A stretch of DNA of 64,000 nucleotides, taken from contig QRDG01001356.1 of the NCBI GenBank assembly GCA_012064385.1, forward strand, positions 164,080 to 228,079, in the 5' to 3' direction. The DNA is from Puccinellia tenuiflora. Its lineage: Eukaryota; Streptophyta; Magnoliopsida; Poales; Poaceae. Every line of letters begins with the position of its first letter. Positions within the stretch are counted from its first letter, which is position 1. The notes under the pieces are model-generated. The model was not told the origin of the DNA, searched no databases, and saw nothing but the letters and a program-made list of their open reading frames with translations. A program made the translations under genes and the position numbers. Below, piece after piece: positions 35,201 through 45,506 of this stretch.

Positions 35201-35565
35201 GTTTTCACTTCCGCACTTCATCTGTTCATCAAGAATGACCCGACGAAGATCATCATCATCGGACTGATCAACAATGACCTCATGCTCAACTTCGTCTTCC
35301 CCCATTGTAGTATCACCGTGTTCAGAGAACACAGGATAGTTGTCATCATCCTCTTCCATTATAACCCCTCTTTCTCCATGCTTGGTCCAACAAAAATAAT
35401 TGGGCATGAAGCCTTGTCGCAACAGGTGGGAGTGTATGGTTCTTACGCTCGGGTAATTCCTCGTATTCCGACATTCATCACATGGATAACCACATCGAGA
35501 AAACGATGCATGCCATCAATGAACTCGGGACGGCGTCGATCACCGTACATCCATTCTCGGCTCAT
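32297..35565 (-). pseudogene. TNP2-type CACTA transposase (decayed)
   Basis: Minus-strand gene reading from MSREWMYGDRRRPEF (start 35565, transposase-associated domain) through an acidic linker (35422-34900). The central region has CPICGALRYKIGRDD and PADGSQWRNIDS (34.9-34.6 kb). The TNP2 core follows, 34532-34056: LCMKQKYIMMPVLIQGPKQP, DIDVYLRPLVDELLQLW and NKGYNACMHC. The DUF4218-type region is in the 33627-32677 frame (HNCARPEGSMSKGYGTEEV) and the DUF4216-type tail is at 32790-32297 (LAGGVEMDRRYGMTTVDLNN, NDEDCPWLWRN). The product cuts and joins CACTA ends in active elements. Parts lie in different frames (breaks near 35430, 34530, 33990, 33630, 32770 and 32580). Some may be introns, but several join uninterrupted homology, so this copy is almost certainly inactive. 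Confidence 0.85.
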
Positions 35566-35636
35566 CTGCATTACATAAATACATCAAAAACCATTACACC
35601 AGCTAAATAATGAATAGAGATACGTGACCAAATTAA

Positions 35637-36090
35637 TTAATACAAGTTCATCACATTAAAACCAAAGTAGAGTAGTGCCCAAATGTAATACATAGTTCTC
35701 ACGAAACATACATCAATCGAAACTAACATACAACTATCTAAAGAATTTAATCTAACAACAAATGCGATCAGAATCGCAACCAAGGTAACTATTGAACCAA
35801 CAGCATAATGATACCAAGCCTCTTGACTAATGACATATTTTCTAATCTTTTTAAGCTTGACGCGCATTGCATCCATCTTCATCTCGTGAGCAGCGACGAC
35901 GTCGGCAAGCTCGACCCCGTGAGCATCAACAATGTCGGCAATCTTAAGTCCAATACCATCTTCTCTTCCAGGCATTGGAGACGAAGATCTTCACTTATCT
36001 TCAATTTTGCTTTCAAATCGTTGTTTTCTTTTTCTAAAAACTCGACAATAGGGTCGGCTGGAATTTCCGGTTCAACTACCTCCTAAATAA
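35637..36090 (-). pseudogene. CACTA-associated coiled-coil/transmembrane ORF
   Basis: The 5' part (36090-35975 frame) reads VEFLEKENNDLKAKLKISED, a coiled coil. A shifted frame then carries KIADIVDAHGVELADVV, MRVKLKKIRKYVISQEAWYH and a membrane-like segment YAVGSIVTLVAILIAFVV. From memory, grass CACTA elements often encode this coiled-coil plus single-TM tail. A frameshift lies near 35975. It sits 70 bp upstream of the transposase on the same strand and may be a terminal exon of another element transcript. Function is unknown. Confidence 0.55.
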
Positions 36091-36099
36091 AAATATATC

Positions 36100-36700
36100 T
36101 AGTCAAGTTGGTCGGCATGATTGTTATAACCACGAAAAAAAAATAGTTATAAAAATATACCACATCCGAATCATAGACCGGACGAGGGCCGACGGGGACG
36201 GTATCAAAACCATGACACTATACATATAAAAAAACAAAGAAAATTATAAAAATAATTATGCATTTAAATCATATAACTAACATTTTTAAAATAAAAGATA
36301 AAAAAGAGGCTCACCGAGGTGGTGTCGGTTACGGAGCGGCGCGGGCGATCGACGGCGGTGAGGAGGGGACGGGACGACACTATATGAAACCACAAATTAT
36401 ACTTTAATTTGAGCTCAAAATGCATATAAAATAAATGAAATCCCTAACTTAGGCATTTCATCAAACACCTTGCAAGCACTACAAAAATCAAACTAGCTAA
36501 ACTTGCAACAAAATGAGCTAAACTTGAAATGCCGGAAGAGAAGATGAAGAAGTTGCTAACCCTTGTATAGGGTGCCACAAATCTTCACAAATGTTGAAGG
36601 AAAATGGGGTGAATTAGAGCTTGGGAGAGAGGAAAAATGGAGTTGGGCTCGGGTTGCTCAAAAATGGAGCTGGCCGGCTCGGGGTGGAAGAAGATATATA
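36100..36700. other. CACTA 5' non-coding region
   Basis: AT-rich sequence between the coiled-coil ORF and the subterminal repeats, with a short GC-rich patch at 36310-36370. No convincing gene is seen. Confidence 0.4.
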
Positions 36701-36711
36701 GGCAGAGCCTC

Positions 36712-37229
36712 TTTAGTACCGGTTGTTATTGCCAACCGGTACTAAAGAGTAGCCTTTAGTACCGGTTGTTTAAAACAGCCGGTACTAAAGGGCTGGCCGT
36801 GGGCCACCAACCGTGGCCGCATGTGCACCAACCCTTTAGTACCGGTTGGTTAGCAACCGGTACTAAAGAGTAGCCTTTAGTACCGGTGTTAAGACCAACC
36901 GGTACTAAAGGGTTGGAGGCTTGGCGCAGATATACAACCGGTGCTAATGCCCCCTTTAGTACCGGTTTTTGGACAACCGGTACTAAAGGGGGCGCANCTG
37001 GCCGTGGGCCACCAACCGTGGCCGCATGTGCACCAACCCTTTAGTACCGGTTGGTGTTAGAAACCGGTACTAAAGAGTAGCCTTTAGTACCGGTTGTTAA
37101 CACCAACCGGTACTAAAGGGTTGGAGGCTTGACGCAGTTATACAACCGGTGCTAATGACCCCCTTTAGTACCGGTTTTTGGACAACCGGTACTAAAGGGG
37201 GCGCACCGTTGCCCCCTTTTCTACTAGTG
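36712..37229 (-). repeat. CACTA terminus with subterminal inverted repeats
   Basis: At least ten TTTAGTACCGG/CCGGTACTAAAG pairs and the terminal CACTAGTAGAAAA (minus strand). A 205-bp unit starting CTGGCCGTGGGCCACC occurs twice (36793 and 36998). The only unresolved base of this region (N at 36997) sits exactly at the junction of the two copies. Confidence 0.85.
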
Positions 37230-37859
37230 ATAGCTATGTGTAATGCTATTGTATTTGTTATGTACATGTCATTATGATATGAAACTACTTTGTCCAATTA
37301 TATGTCACCAACTTAATGTAATGGTTTGAAATTACAACAAACTACTTCGACGGGATTCAACACACAACGCCAATTTTTTTTCTTGAAACAGAATTATCTA
37401 AGAATCATGCAATGAAGTTTCACCAGTTATAAAATTTTAGCACTAAACTAGACATAAGATATAATGCCTATACATGGTGGTACGATATACTGATTCTTTA
37501 ATGATCTTACAACTATAAAAAAGTAGATATATTTAGATGGTTGCCCGAACATTTGCATATCGAAATGTAAAACACCAAAATGGGAAATATAGTTGTACTA
37601 ATAAAAATTATTTAACTTAATTTGGATGACTTTCTTATAAAGTATATGTCCCTGATGACTTCAAATAAAATTATATTAAACATCAGGAGGTAATAACTTC
37701 TTTAGAAAAATATTACGAATCTATAAGCAACATGAATTCTTACAAAGTTTATGTTTCCCACCTTTCTCCTCTATATAATACATCTATAATATGTTACACC
37801 TTTCTCCAACTCCCTTTATGGATCATATAATAATCAATAAAAAAACCATCAAGATGTTG

Positions 37860-37890
37860 CCCGCGCGTGAGCGCGGGCCACCCTGCTAGT
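37860..37890 (+). mobile_element. Helitron 3' terminus
   Basis: A perfect 7-bp stem CCCGCGC-GTGA-GCGCGGG (37860-37877) is followed after 8 bases by CTAGT (37886-37890) and then T, the canonical Helitron 3' end (hairpin plus CTRRT, inserted before T). The AT-rich 37230-37859 presumably belongs to the Helitron. Its 5' TC end is not identified and may lie beyond the CACTA insertion. Confidence 0.75.
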
Positions 37891-37892
37891 TT

Positions 37893-38152
37893 CAACAAAG
37901 GCATTATTATCTAGAGCAATTTTATGAGCTGATCAAAGATTCTTGGTGGCACTGGGAACATGCAAAATATTGCGTAATTGTAAGGAACTATGAGGGGTAT
38001 GCAATGTTGAATGACCAATATGTTGTATTGTCATACATGTGCCACTTGCATTGTGGACTTGATCATGGCCCCTNCAAACGCACGGGCATCTATTCAATTG
38101 GGTGAACAAAAGATGTATTCACAGCAAGAAGCAGTATGGCCCAACCATTAAG
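37893..38152 (+). pseudogene. Possible host exon fragment ending at a hAT insertion
   Basis: Directly after the Helitron end, an open frame reads QQRHYYLEQFYELIKDSWWH, then HAKYCVIVRNYEGYAMLND and VVLSYMCHLHCGLDHG. It meets N at 38074. In the next frame the reading continues FNWVNKRCIHSKKQYGPTIK up to the hAT target duplication; without the insertion the next codon would be TAG. The residue mix (W, Y, H, C-rich) looks coding rather than random. I do not recognise the protein. The frame change coincides with the ambiguous base, so it could be a sequencing artefact. Confidence 0.35.
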
Positions 38153-38961
38153 CAAGGTTTTGGATTTCGGTATGCAAATTTTACCGCTCCTGGGCGCGAA
38201 ATGGGCGAAATTCGCTATTTCGGAATATTTCGGAAAATCTCGGACGAAAAGAACAATCCAAATTTGAAAATTTAAACGAAAGAAAAAACAAACGAAAATT
38301 GGATGAAAAACAACCGAAATTATACCAAAAAAATTGAAATCCTGCAGCAAAGGAAACAACGCACAAACTTGCACAAGCACAACTAGCAATTTATTGCTAC
38401 ACCATGAATCGGTTTAGTTGCAGCAGCTCCAATCAGTAATACGATGTACTAGCAGGAATTCCATACTAGTTTTGACTCATCTTGCTCCTCTGCTAGTATA
38501 TGATAATATGAATCGCACTGCCCAGGAACGAACGCCTCTCCACTCGTGCTCCCGTTCTGGCCGCCCTACTAGTAGACCGCGGACCTTGCTCCATGCCATT
38601 GCCACCGTGTCTCCACTCTATGCATGGCTATGGATGGGAAGAAGGAGAGAGCGTGGAGGAAGATAGGGAGGGGAGAGGAGCGGATGAAGACGCGGCGCTG
38701 CCCGCCTCCATCGCGCTTGGCTTTCCTGCAGCCGCCACACACATACGTACAGAGGGTTTAAAATGAAAACTAGGTTAGGGTACGCTTCGGTTTGGGATTT
38801 ATATCAGAGGCTCTATCTGTGGGCTATACAGAACCATGGGCTGGGCTGAAAATTCAAATGAGGCCGAATTTTTTGACCGGTTTGCACAAATACTGGGCCC
38901 AAACGAAATGGACGAATTTCGGCCGGAATTCATTTTTTTTTCAGACGAAATCCAAACCTTG
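38153..38961. mobile_element. hAT-type non-autonomous transposon, 809 bp
   Basis: Terminal inverted repeats CAAGGTTTTGGATTTCG (left) and CAAGGTTTGGATTTCGTC (complement of right end) differ by one base insertion. They are flanked by a perfect 8-bp target duplication, CCATTAAG (38145-38152 and 38962-38969). The interior contains CGAAATTTCGG-like words and no transposase. Confidence 0.85.
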
Positions 38962-38969
38962 CCATTAAG

Positions 38970-39402
38970 TAGCAGCAGAATGGGGAAGGGGAAGGGGAAT
39001 GAACTCACTCTCAATGTCGCGGGGGGCGCGTCGGCTCATCGCGGGCAGCCAGCAGCTCGCCGCTGACATCGCATCAGAGGGAATTATAATTTCAACACAG
39101 ATTCAATCTATATGTGAAATTGACATTGAGAAGATATATAAGTAAGTTATTCACGCTAGATATATATATTTTCCGTTCAATTCTTTCAACAGAATTGTGT
39201 CAAAAAAAATCTTTTAACATAAACCAGATTAACTTACCATCACTAGCAAATATGCCCATGCGTTGGAGCGGACGAGAAAAATCTACATCTTCAAGCCGCA
39301 TAAAGTAAAATAAAATCACACACAAATCTGTTGGTGCAGACCGTAATTAAAACACATACACACAGCAAAATAAAATCAGAAAACAAATCCACTTGTCACT
39401 AG
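38970..39402. other. Intervening DNA, no gene seen
   Basis: A GC-rich stretch around 39000-39070, then AT-rich DNA. No ORF with family resemblance is seen. Confidence 0.4.
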
Positions 39403-39558
39403 CAAGGGCGGACCCAACCGTCCCTAAGCCCGGCCGCGTGCCCGGGCTTCGGCCCGGCCGGCAAGTCTAATTTACTGTTCATCAAAGGCAAAATTAGCAA
39501 AATTAGCGTCTAACTAAGAGTTTGCCCGGGCTTTGGAAATTTCCTAGGTCCGCCTATG
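39403..39558. mobile_element. Small hAT-like MITE, about 156 bp
   Basis: Ends CAAGGGCGGACC and, complemented, CATAGGCGGACC (10 of 12 match). They are flanked by GTCACTAG and TCCACTAG, an 8-bp duplication with two mismatches (CACTAG exact). The interior has CCCGGGCTT/GCCCGGGCTTTGG words. Confidence 0.5.
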
Positions 39559-39775
39559 TCCACTAGACCAACAAATTCCAGATTCATCAGTAAACAAACG
39601 CAGACTAGTCAGATTATTCAAAATCATGATAAAGGAGACAAAACTAGATTTACTGAGCATATACGATGATACGAATCAGGAAAATACATAATTATAAAAA
39701 AATCTCGGTGATAAATTATTAGATTGTTGCATGAGGTAGTTCAACCCACAAAAGGCCACCTGCCATAAAAAAAAT

Positions 39776-40300
39776 TTGACAGAATCTATCACGAATCAGA
39801 AAGGGGAGGGGGAGGATTGTGTTTCTAAAAGCATGGAAAGCTTGTACAGATATCAAACATGGTCTGATAACACCAACACTGCACATTCCAGAATCCTGAC
39901 AGTACCTTCGAAATTATACCTAGTCTCTCCAACGCGTCATCGATTCAGCGCCGGCGCGCTCTCTGCCATCTCGATTGCGTCTACATCTATGCAAATCCCC
40001 CTCGTCCACGGTGGCACAAAACCGGTCGCCTCCGATGCCCCGCTGCCACCATGCTGGTGCTGGAAAAGTGCATTTGAAGGAGAAGAACAGCTCCGGGCCT
40101 ACCAGACCATCCATAGCGTGGATATTATGTGCCACTTCAGGTACATGGGGTATCTCTGGGCCTTGTCGTTCAGTCTACATGCGCTCAAGTTCGAACAAGT
40201 AGATCTGCATGACGAGAGGTGGGCCAACTATGCAGACCTTGACTTGGCAACCTTCTGGCGATTGGCTGGGAGCTTCAGCAAGAGTGACTCTAGGAAATAA
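39776..40300 (+). CDS. Hypothetical ORF, possible host gene or terminal exon
   Basis: 174 codons from ATG 39776 to TAA. The first third is nondescript. The last 80 residues look protein-like: WCWKSAFEGEEQLRAYQTIH, CHFRYMGYLWALSFSLHALK and LHDERWANYADLDLATFWRL. I recognise no family, no signal peptide and no transposon domain. It lies outside all the elements delimited here, on DNA that also carries small MITE-type insertions, as gene-near DNA often does. It could equally be chance openness, and the start codon is uncertain. Confidence 0.35.
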   Translation: MTESITNQKGEGEDCVSKSMESLYRYQTWSDNTNTAHSRILTVPSKLYLVSPTRHRFSAGALSAISIASTSMQIPLVHGGTKPVASDAPLPPCWCWKSAFEGEEQLRAYQTIHSVDIMCHFRYMGYLWALSFSLHALKFEQVDLHDERWANYADLDLATFWRLAGSFSKSDSRK

Positions 40301-40330
40301 AGTGAATTTTTATATGTATACTCTTATTCT

Positions 40331-40530
40331 ATAGGAAGGGAATGTGGGTGTGTTAGCACATATTTTGTTCATAGCTAGCCCTAGAGGTACGTACATTAAA
40401 TTTTTCCTCCTACATTTAATTATGGTGCATACATCTTGAAAATACATGGACCATTAGATGGTACTACTAAACTACGGACAAAAATGACAAAACTGACCTA
40501 CTTTTAAAAACTCAACACAAAGTCTACGTC
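40331..40530. repeat. Duplicated flank segment, left copy
   Basis: Homologous over about 200 bp to 58521-59100, with shared words such as AGCCCTAGAGGTAC, ATTTATGGTGCAT-like and ACCATTAGAT followed by CTACTAAACTACGGACAAAAA. This copy lacks the MITE present in the right copy. Confidence 0.75.
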
Positions 40531-40552
40531 CTGTTCTTCATATGTGTCCTCT

Positions 40553-40793
40553 TCGATCATCATGTTCGGGCACCTGTATATTGCTGCTCCATCCATCCTT
40601 GGTTTGGCTCTTGGTCGTTCTTTCCCGCATCTTCATCTGCTGCCCCTTCGAATTCGACAAAACCTCCATCCTCCTCACTGTGACTTGACCACTGTGTAAC
40701 CAGCCATGAACCGAATTGGAGCAAGTGCACCTTCACAGTGCTAGTATTGGGCTCGATCATATGCCGGTTCAGGCACTTATGACAGATATATAA
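40553..40793 (-). pseudogene. Possible host ORF cut by the copia insertion
   Basis: The minus-strand frame begins at the copia border and reads ICHKCLNRHMIEPNTSTVKV, LLQFGSWLVTQWSSHSEED and an acidic tail ending YTGART before a stop. Across the insertion the frame continues only a few codons before a stop in the right flank. The CHKC/H pattern is suggestive but short. Real coding status is uncertain. Confidence 0.25.
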
Positions 40794-40794
40794 T

Positions 40795-40931
40795 TGTAAA
40801 GTAATATTTGTCTCATGAGATTGATGATTGTTTGGAGATTACAAGGGGTATATATGAGGGGCCAGCGGCTAACCCTTACTTGAATTACAAGCAAACTCTA
40901 AAACAACTCCTAACCGACTCATATTCTAACA
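40795..40931 (-). repeat. copia 3' LTR
   Basis: 137 bp. The plus-strand ends TGTAAAGTAATATT and TATTCTAACA are inverted on the minus strand as TGTTAGAATA...TTTACA. The polypurine tract follows on its right. Confidence 0.9.
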
Positions 40932-41140
40932 TCCCCCCGCAGTGTCAACGTGGGGTTCACCAACGTTGAGACTGAAACGAATGTCGGTAAACGATGCTGT
41001 AGGAAGTCCCTTGGTGAAGATGTCTGCAAATTGCGCAGTAGTTGGAACATGAAGAACTCGAACTTGTCCAAGGGCAACCTTCTCACGAAAAAAAATGAAT
41101 GTCAATCTCGATATGCTTGGTCCGACGATGCTGCACAGGA

Positions 41141-42450
41141 TTACTGGACATGTAAACAGCGGAATGTTATCACAATAAACCACAGTAGCCTGCTGGACAA
41201 GACGACAAGATCCGAGAGAAGCTGGCGCAACCAAACCGTTTCGGCGACAGCATGTGCCACTGCACGGTACTCGGCCTCTGCAGACGAACGTGAAACTGTA
41301 ACCTGCCGTTTCGAAGACCATGAAATCAAATTGTTACCAAGAAAAACACAGTATCCGGATGTGGATCGACGAGTATCCGGGCAACCAGCCCAGTCGGCAT
41401 CGGAATATGCTGTCAAAGTGTGTGGAGAGGAGGAATATATGTGGAGACCATGATCTAAAGTACCTTTGAGATAGCGAAGGACACGTTTGACATGATTATA
41501 ATGAGGGACTTGAGGATCATGCATGTATAGACAGGCTTGTTGAACAGCAAAAGATATTTCTGGGCGAGTGAGAGTAAGATATTGTAAGGCGCCGGTTATA
41601 CTACGATAAAGAGTGGCATCGGGAAAAACATCACTGGAGGAGGAGAGCTTGGTTGTAGTGTCTACGGGGGTTTTAGAAGGTTGACAATCAAGCATGCCTG
41701 ATTTAGTGAGAAGATCGATAATATATTGACGTTGAGAAAGAAATAAACCATTAGAATCACGAGTGACAGCTATTCCTAAGAAGTGATGTAGAAGACCAAG
41801 ATCAGTCATTGAAAACTCAGATCGTAATAAGGAGATGATGTGATCAAGAAACTGTTGAGAAGAGGGCTGTTAAAACTATATCATCGACGCATAAAAGAAG
41901 GTAGGCAGTGTGAGAGTTGTTATGATAAACGAAAAGAGATGAATCAGAGGGTGAAGGATGAAAACCAATAGTGAGAATAAAGGTAGAGAAACGTTGAAAC
42001 CATGCACGAGGAGCTTGTTAAGACCATATAGAGATTTTTTAAGAAGGCAACATGATTTGGGTTAGTGGAGTCTTCGAAACCTAAAGGTTGCTGGCAATAA
42101 ACAGTTTCATTTAGTGATCCATGTAAGAAAGCATTTTTAACGTCAAGTTGATGAATAGGCCAGGAAGAAGTAACGGCGAGACTAAGAACTATACGAATTG
42201 TGCTAGGTTTAACTACAGGAGAAAAGGTTTCATCGTAATCAAGACCATGTTGTTGAGAGAAACCATGACAGACCCAACGAGCTTTTATAACGAGAGAGAG
42301 CCATCGGAGTGAAATTTTTGACAGAAAAACCCATTTACCAGAACAACATTTGCACTAGGAGGTTGAGGGACAAGTTGCCAAGTTTGATTATCTATGAGAG
42401 CTTGAAATTCATCACGCATAGCAGAAGTCCAGTTGGATCAAGAAGAGCTG
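41141..42450 (-). pseudogene. copia RT and RNase H
   Basis: The 41809-41141 frame begins MTDLGLLHHFLGIAVTRDSN and includes GALQYLTLTRPEISFAVQ, RVLRYLKGTLDHGL, YSDADWAGCPDTRRSTSGY, WSSKRQVTVSRSSAEAEYRA and ETVWLRQLL. These are the classic copia RT C-terminus and RNase H with D, E and D positions. Upstream, the RT palm lies in several frames. The active-site codons at 41880-41891 read C-V-D-D instead of the usual Y-V-D-D, with frame breaks nearby. The copy is inactive. Confidence 0.85.
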
Positions 42451-42549
42451 ATTTATAAGATTTAGGGATGGGAGATATAGAGGAAGTAACATTGAGATTT
42501 AATTTTTGAATTGGTAACTTAAATCCTGATTTTGCACGAGTGCGCATAG

Positions 42550-43946
42550 CATGATCATTAGTAGGTTTGGTGGTAGGAACGGCATGGGCGGGAGGTTCGA
42601 GAGGAGAAGGTGAAGCATTGCCCGGCGCAGCGGAGGGTTCGGGCGTGGGAGAGGGAGGATCGGGACGCGCGGCAGAGAAGTCTGCCGCGGCAGCGTTTTC
42701 AGCCGTATCGGCTGTCGTGGTATTATCGCATGCTGCCGCGGTAGGGTTTGCAGCTATTTCGGCTGCCGCGGCAGGGCTCGGGGTAGAGTTTGGGTTTGGA
42801 GGGGCTGGGTTGGGTGCGATGTAGAGTGGGTTTAGGGTGGGTTGGCGAGTTGGGGGCGACGTGGGAGAGGTGTCGGTCTTAGACGGCGTGAGGCGTTGGG
42901 AAAAAGGAAAGACGTTTCAACAAAGGTGACATGACGGGAGATGTGAATTCGGCCAGAGAGGAGATCAAGGCAACGAAACCCTTTATGTTCATCGGAGTAA
43001 CCGAGAAAACACACAGGAGATAGATCGGGGGGGCTAGTTTATTTGGTGATGTGGCATACATGTTAGGGAAGCAGAGACAACCAAAAACACGTAGCTCGGA
43101 GTAATCGGGATGACATCGAAAAAGAAAGAAATAGGGAGTGTTGTGAAGATTTGATTTAGTTGATCGTATGTTGAGAAGATATGTTGCAGTGCGTAGGGCG
43201 TCAGCCCAATATCTTGGAGGCAATAGATGAGTGAATTAAAAGTGTGCGAATAATATCATTGATTGTTTTTAGGGCTCGTTCGGCCTTGCCGTTTTGGGGA
43301 GAGGTATAGGGGAAGGAAAAACGTAGGAGAATGCCATGACTAAGGAAGAAATTTCTGTTTCGATTATTATCAAATTCTTTACCATTATCACATTGAATGA
43401 ATTTATAGGTAAAAAGAAGTGAGTAGCTACATAGCGTTGGAAATTTAGAAATATTGTGTGTACATCAGATTTGTTGCGCATGGGAAAAGTCCAAATAAAA
43501 TGAGTGAAATCATCAAGAATAACAAGATAGTATTTGAAACCAGAGAAACTTTCATGAGGAGAAGTCCATAAATCACAATGTATTAATTCAAAGGGAAAAG
43601 TGCTAGAAGTTTGGGAGGTACTAAGGGAAGACGAACATGTTGCCTAACTGACATGACTCACAAACCGAAGTATCATGATAATCTTTATTACATAAATTGA
43701 AAATTCACTAAGAAGAGTGGATAGCGTGGCAGCTTGAGGATGTCCTAGTTGTTGATGCCATAAATCAACCGAAGCAGCCATGGAGGAGGGCTGAGCGGTG
43801 GGTGGGTGCGCCGTTGATAGAGTATAGGTCTCTAGAAGTATTGAAGCGTGCGAGCTCCGCCTTGGTCAGATAATCCTTCACAGACAAGCCAAAACAATCA
43901 AATTCGACGGAGACAAGATTATCACGTGTAAATTGTCGGACATAAA
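42550..43946 (-). pseudogene. copia GAG-pre-integrase and integrase region (frameshifted)
   Basis: The integrase C-terminal frame 43223-42879 reads PPRYWADALRTATYLLN, then RCHPDYSELRVFGCLCFPNM. Minus-strand pieces between 43900 and 43230 match the pre-integrase and catalytic region only in broken frames. The Pro/Ala-rich linker toward RT is at 42.85-42.58 kb. Multiple frame breaks show decay. Confidence 0.7.
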
Positions 43947-44492
43947 TTAAATTTTAATTAGGGCAGGAGCAACAAGAACATCTCGAAGGAGGAGTGGTTT
44001 TGTGGTGGATGGAAGATGAGTTTGGCCAACACAATGAATAGGAATTAGAGAACCATCTCCAAGAGTAATGGAGGAAAAAGGCGAAGAAGTGCACGATGAC
44101 AACATATTACACGAATTAGACATGTGACTAGATGCACCAGAATCGAAAATCCAATCCATACCTGAGTTTCCTTGAGCAGCGAAGTTGTTCATAGCCTGGA
44201 GGAAAGCGGCTTGGTCCCAGATTGGCGTTGCTGCAGGGAACGAGTTTGGTGCAGATGGCAGTGCTGGGGCGATCGGTGGCGGCGGAAGCTGGTACATCAG
44301 ATAGTGGCTGCCTGTTGAGGTGTTTGTAGTCCATTGGTGACGGTGCGCTGTAGGAGTAGTAAGATGGTGCAGCGACGTAGGCCTGCGATGGAGGGCGCAT
44401 GCCGAGTAGTCCAGGGGAGCCGGTGTGAGGGCGCATGGCCCGGCATCCAAGAGCCGGTGTAGGCGGGTGGTGCGCCAATTGGAGAGGGAGCC
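43947..44492 (-). pseudogene. copia protease and gag C-terminal part
   Basis: The frame 44450-43947 has a Pro/His-rich gag tail, then NSGMDWIFDSGASSHMS, the copia aspartic protease active site, and a following beta-rich segment (SITLGDGSLIPIHCVGQTHL). The frame is interrupted on the right at 44492 by the gypsy LTR; its upstream half resumes at 57208. Confidence 0.8.
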
Positions 44493-44939
44493 TGACGAGG
44501 TTAGGGCTCGGCAAATCCCTGGGTCGAGTACCCCGGGTTTATTGAAGGGGAGGAAGATGAACGTTGGTGATCACGACGGCTAACAGGGGGCGATTTACCC
44601 AGGTTCAGGCTCCCGAAGGATAACACCCTACTCCTGCTTGTCTGGAATTATGATCAAGGTGGCTACAATGGCGAGATGGAGATCTCGCTAGGGTTTAGCT
44701 GGCGGCTATGAGTATGGGTGTGTGTTCGCTAGTTGCTTAGTTCGTTACCTAGACGAGGGACCCTCCCAGCCTTTATATGACAGGCTGGGTCTCGGGTGAA
44801 CGGTGCTGATGGCACGTACAGGATGATCAAGCTGATGACCTAACGTCGACTACCTTGGACCGCACATCATCCTTCTGGGCCTTCCTTGGCGTGACCCAGG
44901 TACCACCACCGTGGGTACTCGAAAGGTAACCCCACAACA
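44493..44939 (-). repeat. gypsy 3' LTR
   Basis: Starts TGACGAGGTTAGGGCTCGG on the plus strand and ends CCCCACAACA. It aligns throughout with 56751-57207. Differences include GGGTTTATTG versus GGGTTGATTG and a short duplication, GGGCCTTCCTT, in the other copy. Confidence 0.92.
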
Positions 44940-45506
44940 GTTGCCCCCGAGTGCTTAGTCGAATCGTAGAGTCGGGTAAAGGACTCCTTCCTTCAGGGCA
45001 CGCCACCGGGTTCCTGAAAGGAACAAATAAAATGGTTCGACTCCGGTCGTTCAGGGCTTATGGAGGATTCTTAGTCGAAACATCGACTGCAGGTGAAAAT
45101 TGCGAGTATTGCTTTGGTCGGTGATTTTCGACTGCGATTGTTCTGAGTCATTCGGGAGCGCGAACAGTGCTCCCGATGGGAGTAGCCCCCGAGATTAAGC
45201 TGAATTGCTTGCAATTGAGGTTAAACTCAAATTTTCCTTCAGTCGAAAAGCCCGCTCCCGATGGGAGTGAAGAAGGGACTCGGATTGACGGAGTCGCAAC
45301 TTGCTTTGCATGACTTACTTTGTACGCGGCCGGTTCGGCTTACTGATTAAGTTTCCTCAGCTCGTGGAGCTTACTGTATTTCTTTTGCAGTCGAATGGAC
45401 TTGTCGAGTCGACTCAGCTCTTAGAGTTTACTGTATCTTTGTTGCACCCGAGTGAACTCTCCTAGTGCTCCATCAGCCATTGGCTAACTTGGTACGCCTC
45501 CGCAGA
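44940..45506. other. gypsy region between 3' LTR and antisense promoter
   Basis: About 560 bp with no ORF. It contains repeated words such as CTCCCGATGGGAGT (45170, 45250) and TCGAGTCG. Confidence 0.5.

Larger units (their letters stand above)
29030..37229 (-). mobile_element. CACTA (En/Spm-like) DNA: one decayed element or two nested ones, minus orientation
   Basis: The right terminus reads TTTTCTACTAGTG on the plus strand (37217-37229), i.e. CACTAGTAGAAAA inward, the hallmark CACTA end. It is followed inward by many TTTAGTACCGGTTG inverted subterminal repeats (36715-37200). The interior has a coiled-coil/TM ORF, a TNP2-type transposase and an element-specific second ORF, all on the minus strand. 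A second block of the same subterminal repeats at 30905-31545 lies between the transposase and the 29.7-kb ORF. This may be an internal repeat block or the end of one of two nested CACTA copies. The left CACTA terminus is not visible; the sequence breaks at about 29030-29075 against gypsy element D. Confidence 0.75.
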
